NCBI RefSeq assembly: GCF_954871325.1
Contig: NC_088775.1
Coordinates: forward strand, 72,517,561 to 72,581,560
DNA length: 64,000 nucleotides
DNA from: Gordionus sp. m RMFG-2023
Taxonomy: Eukaryota; Nematomorpha; Gordioida; Chordodea; Parachordodidae
Reading direction: 5' to 3'
The notes below the pieces were generated by a model. The model was not told the origin of the DNA, did no database searches, and worked only from the letters and a program-made list of their open reading frames with translations. Made by a program: the position numbers and the translations under genes. Of the stretch, positions 36,162 through 46,900 are shown in pieces (position 1 is the stretch's first letter; every line of letters begins with the position of its first letter).

Positions 36162-37004
36162 TTACAATAAATAATAATGGGTCTGGAAAATAGCAAATGC
36201 TACGATATCTAATTCATAGGCCCACGTTCCAAGTTGATGTTTTTTTGTATCAACCAAATGTTTTATTATGTCCTTCCCCATAAAATCAGTAAAAATATCA
36301 TTATTTTCCAACAGCATCATATAAGAGATTATAAATTCCCTTATAATTGCATGGTGATCCTCCACGCCTGTGATCTCTTTGCTCAAGTAACGATTTGGAC
36401 ATTTTTCCATCCTTTCTATCCGCACGTCATGAGTTCCAGATCAGGACCTGTTGCCCGACTTCATAAGGGATTTTATCCTTTTGCCTTTTTTGATAATCCC
36501 TTTTTTGTCTATCTTGGGCTACAATATTTTCTTTTGCCCTTTTCCATACGACTGATAGGCTCATTATTCTTTCTAATAATTCACTCTCTTCAAAGTCATT
36601 CTCAATATTATTATTGATTTCCTTAACAATATCTGGCTCAATTTTCGAATTTCTGATGGCAGCTTTGCGTTCCGACCATACATTATATAAAATGGGGTGA
36701 ATCCTGTAGATTTGTGGACACTGGTTTGCATTGCAAATAATACCCCCAGAAGAACCCTAGGCCATAGTGTTTGATCATCACTCAAAACCTTTAACATTAA
36801 GTTTTGAATAGTACAATTATTCCTTTCTGTCAACCCATTAGCTTGAGGATGATATGCACTGCAAATGCGTTGCTCCGTCCCTGTCATTTTATGTAATCTC
36901 GTGGCCATTTCATTCACAAACTCTCTTGATCATTGATTTGTATCTATATTGTATAAAATCAAAAGTTTATAAATTATCATAAATGCAAATTTTTTAACCG
37001 ATAT

Positions 37005-37420
37005 TGACGCAAATAAAGATTAATTGCGCTAAAAAGAATCGGTAGTAGAATAAGAATATGTAAGTCTGGTTTCGTTTGCTTTAGAATAAATAATAACGAT
37101 ATCTCCAAATAATAATAAAAATGCGATTAAATTTATTCTTTTATTAGTGTTTAAATAAAACGCAATTATATATATCAAGTCGTTAAAAAAGTAATTTTTA
37201 TTAACAAGTAAAATTATCGCGTACTTAGAAAGTCAAAAACTTCAAATATATATATATATCTAGTAAATCAATTTAAGGTAAATCAATTGATGGTTTGAGG
37301 CTTCGTATGTAGAAATAAAATAATATATTATTTAGTGAATGTTTTTGTATATGTAAATAGTCATAGTTTAAAGCTTCAATTAACTTTGTATATTATGATA
37401 TTAAATTATATTATGCAACA
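37005..37420 (-). repeat. Left LTR (3' LTR) of the nested Ty3/gypsy element
   Basis: It starts TGACGCAAATAAAG and ends ATTATGCAACA on the + strand. A polypurine run (GAGGAGG on the minus strand) lies next to its inner edge, as expected for a 3' LTR of a minus-strand element. Confidence 0.8.
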
Positions 37421-37583
37421 TGCACCTCCTCAAAAAAAAACAAAAAAAAATATAAACTAAAATTAATAATATAGGGAATAGGAGCTCGCTTGGCATGCGG
37501 GAGGTAATTTAGATTTACTTATAAGAAGAAAATAATAACAATAATGCAAAAGGGGCTATAACAAACTTTGACCTTAAAATACA

Positions 37584-38145
37584 AATTGGTTAATCAAGTG
37601 GGAAAACATAGGGTAATAATGAGGGGACGGATTATGTATTATATTGATTTGAAAATATATGTATAATGGGGAAATGGCGCCATAATTGTACATGATAGTT
37701 TTTTATGTAATTACTCTTAACAAAAGGTATAGATTACACTATCTATAAGTACAATTAACACTATCGGTGGCCAATCATCACTAAATATATTTGGAATAAA
37801 AATTAATATAAAGAATTGGTTAATTAAATGGGACAACATAGGGTAATAATGAGGGGACGGGTTAGGTATTATATTGATTTGAAAATATATGTATAATGGG
37901 GAAATGATACTGTTATTGTGTAATTAACAGCTGATAATAGGGAAAGACTGGGAAGGGGTTAACATATCATATATGTATAATGGAGAAATGGTAGTGTTAT
38001 TGTGTATAAACAGCAGATAATAGGGGAAAGACTGGGAAGGGGTTAACATATCATATATGTATAATGGGGAAATGGTGCTATTATTGTATATAAACAGCGG
38101 ATAATAGGGGAAAGAATGTGAAGGGGTTAACATATCATATATGTA
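37584..38145. repeat. Tandem repeats in the 3' non-coding part of the Ty3/gypsy element
   Basis: A roughly 105-bp segment (CATAGGGTAATAATGAGGGG...TATGTATAATGGGGAAATGG) occurs at about 37584-37690 and again at 37814-37920. It is followed by about 2.6 copies of an 82-85-bp unit starting at 37933, 38015 and 38100 (GATAATAGG...GGGGTTAACATATC). They lie between the integrase region and the 3' LTR. Confidence 0.8.
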
Positions 38146-41100
38146 TTTACAATTTATTGTAATGTTTTTATATTAAAACTATAAGTGACAGTCACAAATT
38201 TCTGATTTGATCAATGTGCGCTAGCACCACCTTATTATCTATTTTTATTTCCCAAATAACATTACTGATTCTCCCAATAACAATTCCTACACGCCATTCT
38301 TGACTGACGCCTACTTTGACAAAAACAGAGTTGCCAAATGTTAATTCTCTGAACTTTATTCTTTTAATTTTAGGTCGTATATCACAGTCATGGTCCTTCA
38401 AAAAACTCCATTTCCATCTTAGTTCCCTGCCGAATAATCTAAAAGCAGGTGAAGTTTTGGTTGCCGAATGTGTGGTATTGCGATAATTTAATAACACCTC
38501 TTCCAATAACCTATCATCCATCCCAATCACCTAATTTATAAATCATATCCTTAGCTGATCGTACCGCTCTTTCAGCCATACCATTTGAAGACGGATGGTA
38601 TGCAGGAGTAAATATATGTGTTATACCTTTTTTTAATAGAAAATTCTTAAAATCATACGACCTAAAAGCTGGTCCATTATCAGAGACCAACTCTACCGGG
38701 TAACCAAATCTAGAAAATATATTATTTAATACCATATAATCGTGGTATTCATAGTAATATATTTAACCTTGATAATCTCAAGCCATCGAGAGTACCCATC
38801 AATTATTACTAATCCATAATAATTCTTAATGAGTCCAAAAAAATCAATAAAAATACGATACCAGGGTCTGCTCGGATCTACCCAATGATTATTTCTAACC
38901 CTTGGTAATTTTGGAGCATTAACCATACACATATTACACCTAAAAACCATTTCCATGTCTCTTTTAACCCTGGGCCACCAAAAATATCTTTCCATAATAT
39001 CAATCATCCTAGACAAACCTATATGTCCCTCATGAAGAACATTTAGAATCTCTTTTCTTAGCGATTGGGGGATAACAATCTGCTCTCCCTTAAAAATACA
39101 ATCATTTTTAATAAACAACAACTTACCTAACTCTATATATACTTTAATCTGTGTGAAATCTCCCGCTTCATTCAAAATAAATTGTTTAACTTTGATAAGT
39201 TCTAAATCTACCACAGTCTCTCTTCTTATCATATCTAAATTATTCAAAATTCTCTGGTCATTTAAATCATTATCAATATTAAAAAAACAAATAACATCTT
39301 CCTTTATTAACCTAGATAACCCATCAGCAATAAATTGATCTTTACCCCTCCTATAATTAATGTCGAAATCAAACCCGGCTAAACAAAAAGCCCATTTCTG
39401 TAGCCTTGGCGACATATGTAAAGTTTAACCGGTCTGTTCCAAACAAATTAACTAGAGGTTTATGATCCGTAAAAATTTTAAAATTCCTCCCTACTACATA
39501 TTCCCTCCATTTCTTAACAGCCACAACAACCGACAATCCTTCTTTCTCAATAATCGAATATCTTTTCTCAGCACCCGTCCATGCTTTTGCAATAAACTCA
39601 ATCGGCCTTTCAAGACCATCCTCTTCAACATGAAATAAAACAGCACCCATACCTTTATTAGAAGCATCAGTAGAAATAAATAAATTTTTACTTCTGTCAT
39701 AATGTGCAAGAATTGGTGCATTGCACAATCTTTCTCTAATCTCATCAAAACTAGTTTTTTCATTAATTCCCCAATAAAATTTTTTACCCTTTTTAAGCAA
39801 TTCATATAAATTAGATGCCAATTTAGAATAACCTTCTATGAACCTTGAATAATAATTCATCAGACCCAACCATGAATGCAATTCTTCCTTACTCTTAGGT
39901 TCAGTCATGTACTTATCGGATCAATCTTTTCTTTAATTGGTTGTACACCTTTGTAACTTATCAAATAACCTAAATACTTAATACTCTCTTTGCAAAATTC
40001 ACTTTTTTTTATATTTCCAATCAAACCAAAATCCATCATTCTTTGAAATACCATTTTCAATTTATTAAAATGATCTTCCTTATCCTTACCAAAAATTAAT
40101 AAATCATCTAAATAATACATAACCCCGTTAATGTCAGCAAAAATTTCATCCTTTGGAAATAAGCAGTCGACACTGTAAGTCCAAAAGGTAATCTATTAAA
40201 TTGAAAAAGACCTTTATGGGTTGAAACGGTTAAAAATTTGGAAGGTTCTTTAGAAATAGGTATTTGCAAATAAGCCAAGGAAAAGTCTATTTTTAAAAAT
40301 AATCTGCCTTTTCCGACCTTAGCAATAATGTCACTTATCCTTGTCAGCGGATATTCAAACCTTTCTAACTGTGGATTAACAGTGACCCTAAAGTCAGCAC
40401 AAACTCTCAAAGCATTATCCTTCTTTTTAACCAAAACTAATGGTGTCGCCCATTGGGAAAATATAACAGGGGTTATTATGCCCTGTTGACACCATTGTTC
40501 TAGAATGTTACCTAACTCTTCTTCTAATTCAAACGGTACTCTCCTGGCCTTCAAAAATCTTGGTTTAAAATCATCTTTTAACAAAATATTTATTTTTAAA
40601 TGTTTTACTTTGCCTATTTTATTATTAAAAACACAATCAAACCTTTTAACTAAATTATTAATATAATAATTAAAATCATAACAATTTTTTTTAATAAACA
40701 TTGACTGAATAACCAAATTCCCTCTATCAAATCTGTCATTTTTTTTACAAGGATTGTTAAAAGTTACAAAATTTACCCTATCTCCTAACTCTTTAGTATT
40801 AAAATCAAAATTGAATCTAATCAAATCAAATTCTTTGATCCAATCTAGACCATATAAAGGTGGTCCCTCCCCTTCCAAAACATAAAAATCTAAATATTTA
40901 ATCGTATTTAGAAATTTGACCTTACAATTAATAACTTTACCAATGAGTGTGATAGGCGACCCTTCATACGAGAATAATTTCTTTGAACAACTTTTCACTC
41001 CACATCTTCATCCTTCGCAAGCTCTTCAAACTCTTTCATGGGCAAGGATGACACTGGAGAACCAGTATCTATCATCAAAGAAAAATCATAATTATTAATT

Positions 41101-41194
41101 TGAAGGTCAATCATAATATCATTAATAAAATTAATTTCATTTCTTGGCCTCTTAAATTATAAGGTGTTTGTATCATATCCGTCTTTTTGGAATT

Positions 41195-41208
41195 GTTGTA
41201 ATTGCTGT

Positions 41209-41264
<56 letters not shown>

Positions 41265-41265
41265 T
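41195..41265. repeat. Trinucleotide (TTG/CTG) microsatellite in the gag-like region
   Basis: Uninterrupted TTG and CTG triplets occur over about 70 bp, read on the minus strand as an Asn/Ser homopolymer-like tract. It accounts for the Cys- and Val-rich antisense frames that overlap it. Confidence 0.85.
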
Positions 41266-41812
41266 AGGTCCTACCATTATGCTTGTTTTCATTCCATGTC
41301 GTATAGCATTGTGCACCATATCTGTCATCTTTTCTCCATGTATCTTTTTCAATGAAGGACTTTTTATTATTAATCTCCAATGATTGACATTTGACAACAA
41401 TCTCCTCAATGATAATCAGTCTGTCGTGTTTTCTTCTATCAATCTTGTTTTTAATCTCTCATTTTGACAATTAATAATGAATTGAACCGCTATCAATTCT
41501 GAATTAAGGCCAGATCCGCACGCCTTCAGCCTATCCAGATATTCTCTGGATGACTCTAACCTATCTGGTTTAGCACTAAAAACTTCCATTATACGCGTAA
41601 TTTTGTTCTTTTCAACTTTTTTTTGTATTAAATCCTTCATTTATCATATGATAAATTATCAATCGAATCCATTATACTCACCGCCAAATCTTTATTTATT
41701 GTCTCGAAAAGTTTATATTTCTTAGTGGGTTCATCAGTCATGTTTTCGGCAATAAATTTTAGGTCAAGGGTTTTGAGTTAGACTTTTATGTTATTATTTC
41801 CATCCTCCACCA

Positions 41813-42205
41813 TGACGCAAATAAAGAATAATTGCGCTAAAAGAATATGTAAGTCTGGTTTCGTTTGCTTTAGAATAAATAATAACGATATCTCCAAATA
41901 ATAATAAAAATGCGATTAAATTTATTCTTTTATTAGTGTTTAAATAAAACGCAATTATATATATCAAGTCGTTAAAAAAGTAATTTTTATTAACAAGTAA
42001 AATTATCGCGTACTTAGAAAGTCAAAAATTTCAAATATATATATATATATCTAGTAAATCAATTTAAGGTAAATCAATTGATGGTTTGAGGCTTCGTATG
42101 TAGAAATAAAATAATATATTATTTAGTGAATGTTTTTGTATATATAAATAGTCATAGTTTAAAGCTTCAATTAACTTTGTATATTATGATATTAAATTAT
42201 ATTAT
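41813..42205 (-). repeat. Right LTR (5' LTR) of the nested Ty3/gypsy element
   Basis: It starts TGACGCAAATAAAG and is near-identical to the left LTR. It is shorter at the 5' region and its outer tip runs into ATATAT repeats, so the outer boundary and any target duplication are ambiguous. Confidence 0.75.
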
Positions 42206-42842
42206 ATATATTTATATAATTTGATTTACAGTTGCGCAGCCATGGCGGCAAATCAGACCATAAATAAATTTACAAGTCTCTTCAGCTGTCTTTGATTTCA
42301 TAGGTTCTGCCTCAACCCATTTTGTGAAATAATCAGAGGCAACTGCAATACATGTGTAGCCTTCTTCTGAAGTGGGCAGGCTGCAAAGATCAATTCCTAT
42401 TTGAGCCCATGGAAGAGGTGGTACATCTATTGGATTAAAAGTAGAAGAAATTTTAGAAAATTTTGTATTGGCCTTCTGACATCTATCACATGATTTTATA
42501 AAATCAATAGACACATATAAGAATGAATATTTGCAATAATTATTAGTTATATTAATGTTAAATATTATTTTAAATATTTATTTCAAATTTCATAATATAA
42601 TTGTTTATTACTTATTATGTATATAGATTAATGTTATTATTTATTATATAAAAGTGATTTAATAACAAAAATATTTTATATACTTTTAGAATTGCAATTG
42701 AATTGAATATAAACTATAACTCATCATTATAATATATTTAAATGACATAAGTTATGGTATAGTTAAATTATAGATGTTATACTAATAAAGTATATTAAAA
42801 ATTAAAATCAATGGTATCTTTAGAGAATACAAAATTAGATAT

Positions 42843-42926
42843 GATATCGGATCGGTAATCGCCGATATCAATTTAATATCGGGAATATCGGATCGGCCTC
42901 CAAAAAGTGGTATCGACACACCCCTA
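42843..42926. mobile_element. hAT-type terminus fragment (TAGGGGTGTGTCGATACC)
   Basis: The right end reads, on the minus strand, TAGGGGTGTGTCGATACC, followed by alternating CGATATC / GATCCGATATT motifs. The TAGGGGTGT start and the short GATATCGG repeats are typical of hAT MITEs. The other end is missing. Confidence 0.45.
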
Positions 42927-43489
42927 AAAAATATATATCCAAAATTATTCTAATTTGTAATCAACCATCTTCTATAAAATTTTTTAATAACAATTATCTA
43001 AAAGGGACTTAAGTATAGGTATTATTATGTTGATAATTATAAAATAAAAATATAGTATACTTTAATATGTTTAACAAAGTTTGTAAAGGAGTTTGTTAAA
43101 CCTTTAATAACTTTTTTGCTTGTGCAATTTTGACATTCAGCTTGTACCTTTCTTTTTTACATGAATTACTTTATAAAATTTTCCATCTAGAGTTTTAAGA
43201 TTCGGATTTGATTCAGGAGAACCCATCTCCATAATTTCATCTACACTACTATGATTGTTAAACATTTTACAAATTAAAAAATATTACATATAAAATATAT
43301 CCTTCTCTTATTTAGTTTTGGTGTTGTTATTTTTAATCTATCTATCTTTGTGGCCTATCATTTCCAACTAATTTTGGTTATCAATATATTTAAAATATAG
43401 TAGGAAAAAATAAAGAAAATAATACAAGATTTCACGAAGAAAATAAAGTTACATTGTGTGATATGTAAATGTTTTAAACAAGAATATTA

Positions 43490-43670
43490 AAAAGAATCTG
43501 TATCTGTATCTTTTTAAAGAAAATGAAAAAGATACAAGATTCTTTTCAAAATAAAGGATCTTAGATACAGATACTAATATCTTATTAAAAATGTCAATAA
43601 GATACTGAGTACAAGATACAAAAGGATCTTGTATCTTAGATACAAGTATTCGCGGTACTGCCCAACTCTG
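43490..43670. mobile_element. hAT-type MITE (CAGAGTTGGGCAGTACCGCG end)
   Basis: The right end on the minus strand reads CAGAGTTGGGCAGTACCGCG, a classic hAT-style CAGnGTTGG start. The interior is built of inverted ATCTTGTATCT / AGATACAAG repeats, which also reappear at the left side (ATCTGTATCTG). The left tip is degenerate. Confidence 0.5.
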
Positions 43671-44750
43671 GTTGTAACGATAGGATATTTGTTTGGTATG
43701 AGGCTAATCAGCTTTACCGTGAGCCTATCACGTTGATCTTTAGCATCATCGGAATTGATATATGGCCAGTTTAGTTTAAATTGGGATGAATCATAAATTT
43801 TATTTGTAAGTACATCTTATGTCTGGCCTCCTATTTTTATCTTCTTTTTAAAGTCTTAGGGTCTAGCCAATGGCCTGTGATTCCCAAATAAGCTCTAAAA
43901 ATATTAATATTATATTAATTTATAAATATAAATAGGTTCTTACCTTCTATTATGTGTCCAAATATCTGCCGTGGAACATATATAGGATATCTCTGACAAC
44001 TCTGCTTAGAGCATCTTTCACACTTCAAAGTTATCTGCTATCTCAATCATTAGTGTCTAATGACATAAAATTGTTGTAACAGGGAATAGAGATAATGTAT
44101 TATCAACCAAGAACATTGGCTGAGCTATATCAATTATAAAATCGACAATGACTTTATCAGCCAGTATCTGAGAAATATTGGCATGTGCAATATTTTAATC
44201 AATTAAGTTTGAATAGAATTGGACTTTTTGGATGTAGTCTCCCCTATAATAAAATTATTAAGATATTTTTCTATCTCTTTAAAATTGTTGGCATGAACAT
44301 TCTTAGAAAATAAATACTATCAGAATTTATGAAAGACAATTACCTTCAGGTGTTTTTTGAAGTTATAGCTACTAGACTTATTTGAGTATATATTATTTTT
44401 ACATTTTAAACATATAAATTTTCACCTTTTGTTTTTACAATATTTGAAAATATTTTTCAAATTTTGGAAATTGAAAATGGGTATTATTGTTATCAAGAAC
44501 ATTTTCTTCCAGAGTACCTTCCACTTCATTAATAATATAATTGTCTAACTCACTTACATCGATTTCAATATACATTTTTGAAGTCATTTTAAATAATTTA
44601 CACCAGATGAGATGATTTAGGTTTATAATACAAATTGAAAATATAAATTTCAATTTCAAAATTAAGTAATAAATCATAAAAATTATAATTAATTATGATA
44701 TTATATTTATATGTTCATGTTTATAAGTTATATTGATTATTTTTTAAAAA

Positions 44751-44881
44751 GTAGCTATAGCTACTTTCAAAAAAAGGAGCGCGCTAAATAAATTAATAAT
44801 AGGGAAAAAAGTAGGGCACTATTAGCTATCGCTACCAAAAAAGATAGCGTGCTACAGTAGCGTGCTACTTTAACAATTCTG
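44751..44881. mobile_element. hAT-type MITE fragment (AGTAGC repeats)
   Basis: The right end on the minus strand reads CAGAATTGTTAAAGTAGCAC, with further GTAGC/GCTAC motifs inside. The left side has the palindrome AAAGTAGCTATAGCTACTTT. The left terminus is lost. Confidence 0.4.
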
Positions 44882-45044
44882 GTTACTTTTCCCTGTCTTT
44901 AAGTTATATTATTTGGCCAGAATTTTTGTGAGAGAATTATCTCGTACATATTTGAAGGCACTTTCTTTATATTCAAAAATGAATTCCTAATGACAAAAAC
45001 CAATTGCAATCTATGTGTCATTAACCTCTATCTTAATCTAAAAA

Positions 45045-45220
45045 TGGTTGGCTCATGAGTAGACTTTTAAAAAAAGGCTAATCCAGAAAATATTATGCAA
45101 AGCTAAAGATTTTTCACATAGATGGCACAAAGGTTTGAACATAACTTAGACAATATTTTTTAGCTAAAAAAATTGGCTTAGCTTAAAAGTCGGCTCAAAT
45201 TGAGTCATTTAGCAACACTA
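45045..45220. mobile_element. hAT-type MITE, family A
   Basis: The right end GGCTCAAATTGAGTCATTTAG...CAACACTA is the inverse of the family A start. The interior has the diagnostic AGAAAATATTATGCAAAGC segment. The left tip is degenerate. Confidence 0.55.
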
Positions 45221-45511
45221 TTTATGATCCTTCATACAATGAATGTTCCTATAAAAAACCTTTGCCTTACCCACAAATACCTCAACGCTCCATTCTTTGT
45301 TAAGTTTCTTTGTTAAGTTTAAACACCCAGCTTATCTCGATTCAAAAAACCGTCATCCGGACCTTCAACTGATGTGATAGCTACAAATTCAATTTAAGAT
45401 ATATAGATTAACCATTGCTTCCCTCCAGAGTCAAATTTTCTTGAAGATTTTTTTAATAACAAATCTCCATCGCTCAAAATAAAGTATTAATATTTCGATC
45501 TAAAATCAATA

Positions 45512-46560
45512 TTGTTAAAGCAGAACAGTATGACTTTGACAAAGCCATTTTTGCATAAAAATTCTGCACACATGTTAACATCGGAAACCTATTCTGAAAG
45601 GATCAATTCCCTTTTGAAAATTTTAAACTCTCAAGATGGCTGGATAAATTTCCTTCTCTTCGATCATAGGGATTTTAAAACTCCTGATCTCAAAATAAAA
45701 ACTTTCTTTACACAACAGGTAAAGGGCTCAATTATTAACTTGTTTGATAAATCAAAAGTTGACATGAAATCCCCTAGCTAAGGGACAGAGATCTTAAATC
45801 CTTCCAATATTAAAATAAAATTAATTCGTAAGAAAATGGATGATTTAAATTTAAAAAAGTGGTTCTTCGCTTGACTTCATCAATCATGTTAACAATTCGA
45901 TTTGAGTCGATTTTTAAAAAGACTAACTCAATATTTTAGCCAGAAAAATATTGCACAAGCCTCAAGAATTTGCTAATAGATATCCAAACCTTTGTGCCCT
46001 CTATGACCAAAATCTTCAGGCTTTCCTTAAGTTTTTCTAGCTAAAATATTGAGTTAGCCGTTTTTAAAAATCGCCTCAAATTGAGTCGTTTAAACACTAA
46101 CCACAGCTGTTGCTACAATTGACTGAACACATGCTGAAAACTCTTAGAAAAACTAGATAGAAACTCAATACCTTTTGAAATATCATATAATCGAAAACCA
46201 TTTCCCAATTAGTTTTTTCAGGAAGAGCTCAGAAAGACAATCCTTTTATTCCAAAAAATGTTGTCCATGGTTTTGAAGGTATAAGATCTATATTTTATAA
46301 GACTTAATGCTCCATTTGTTAATGATCAAACACATTTGCTAACTTCCCTCACTTTACTATGTAAAAAAATTTTATCTGGCGATCCTACGCCATTTATTTG
46401 CCAGATTTAATTTAGTGCTAAACTTATTGCCCTAGTACCCAATAAAAACATAAAACCAATCGCTATAGTAATAGTCTTTCGATCAACTCAGCTAAAAGTG
46501 GTAGAAAGGCAGCAACTCATGTTGCTAAAATTTATCTGCAAAATAATCCCTCGAATGCAT
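45512..46560 (+). mobile_element. Reverse-transcriptase relic, probably non-LTR type
   Basis: A 90-codon frame (45512-45781) is followed, after a MITE insertion at 45888-46099, by frames containing HLLTSLTLLCKKILSGDPTP and AKLIALVPNKNIKPIAI. The latter resembles the ARLIAL-K-x-G-RPIAVG block of reverse transcriptases found in non-LTR-like elements. The family is not resolved. The copy is clearly non-functional and bordered on the right by a solo LTR. Confidence 0.45.
45888..46099. mobile_element. hAT-type MITE, family A, inserted in the RT relic
   Basis: This is a good palindromic copy. GAGTCGATTTTTAAAAAGAC, TAACTCAATATTTTAGCCAG and AAAAATATTGCACAAGCC on the left have their inverse at CTAGCTAAAATATTGAGTTA, GCCGTTTTTAAAAATCGCC and TTTAAACACTA on the right. 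No clean 8-bp duplication was readable. Confidence 0.65.
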
Positions 46561-46585
46561 ATCTAATTAATTCAACTTCTGAAAT

Positions 46586-46900
46586 TGTTGAATATGTTGA
46601 TCGATGTTATTTTATTATTTATTTTTGGCAATTGATTTATTTTTTTATATATCAAATTGTATTTAAATTTAATCGGTGAAAATTTTATATTAACATTTTT
46701 TTATATACATCAATTTGTATTAGTTATTTTTTTTATTATTGTTTAAAAAAAAGATATATAAAGAGATAAAAAAAATGTAATTGATTTTAAAAAAATAAAA
46801 ATGTAATTTATCATATAATAAAATTTAAATTATGATTAAAAATAAAATGTATTGTAATTATCTAACTATAATAAAACGTGGAATTAATTCAATTTCAACA
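46586..46900 (+). repeat. Solo LTR of the 11.3-13.9 kb retroelement family
   Basis: This is the reverse complement of the LTRs at 11277 and 13639, beginning TGTTGAATATG and ending TTTCAACA. The flanking 5-mers are GAAAT on both sides, a perfect target duplication. It therefore arose from a complete insertion that later lost its interior by LTR-LTR recombination. Confidence 0.85.

Larger units (their letters stand above)
37005..42205 (-). mobile_element. Ty3/gypsy LTR retrotransposon fossil, nested in the integrase element
   Basis: It is oriented on the minus strand with two LTRs of about 400 bp. The interior, right to left, shows a gag-like region with an Asn/Ser low-complexity tract (41640-41111), a protease/reverse-transcriptase region (40998-40108), the YLDD catalytic box (40120-39905), an RNase H region (39908-39369), an integrase zinc finger and core, and an integrase C-terminal region (39415-38192). 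The order RT-RNase H-integrase is that of Ty3/gypsy. It is broken, with about half a dozen interruptions. The two LTRs differ by only a few substitutions and small indels, so the insertion is young compared with the element it interrupts. Confidence 0.9.
36162..44677 (-). mobile_element. Old integrase-bearing element or gene (KRBA2/GIN-like, Ty3-type integrase), split by a nested element
   Basis: Two separated blocks on the minus strand belong to one integrase. 42514-42212 shows the zinc-finger end and core (SCDRCQKANTKF, GIDLCSL, ASDYFTKWVEAEPMKSK, ICRHGC). 36917-36573 shows the rest of the core (SAYHPQANGLTERN, FAMQTSVHKSTGFTPFYIMYG). The sequence style is that of KRBA2/GIN-type integrases, descended from Ty3-like elements or Ginger transposons. 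Upstream pieces on the same strand (44677-44435; a CxxC motif CERCSKQSC near 44000; 43270-43130) may be its N-terminal exons. A 5.2-kb LTR element sits between the two blocks. It is treated as a broken fossil. Confidence 0.5.

Noticed and set aside
41164-41383. Poly-Cys and Val-rich + strand frames
   Set aside because: They are antisense readings of the TTG/CTG triplet tract in the Ty3/gypsy gag-like region.
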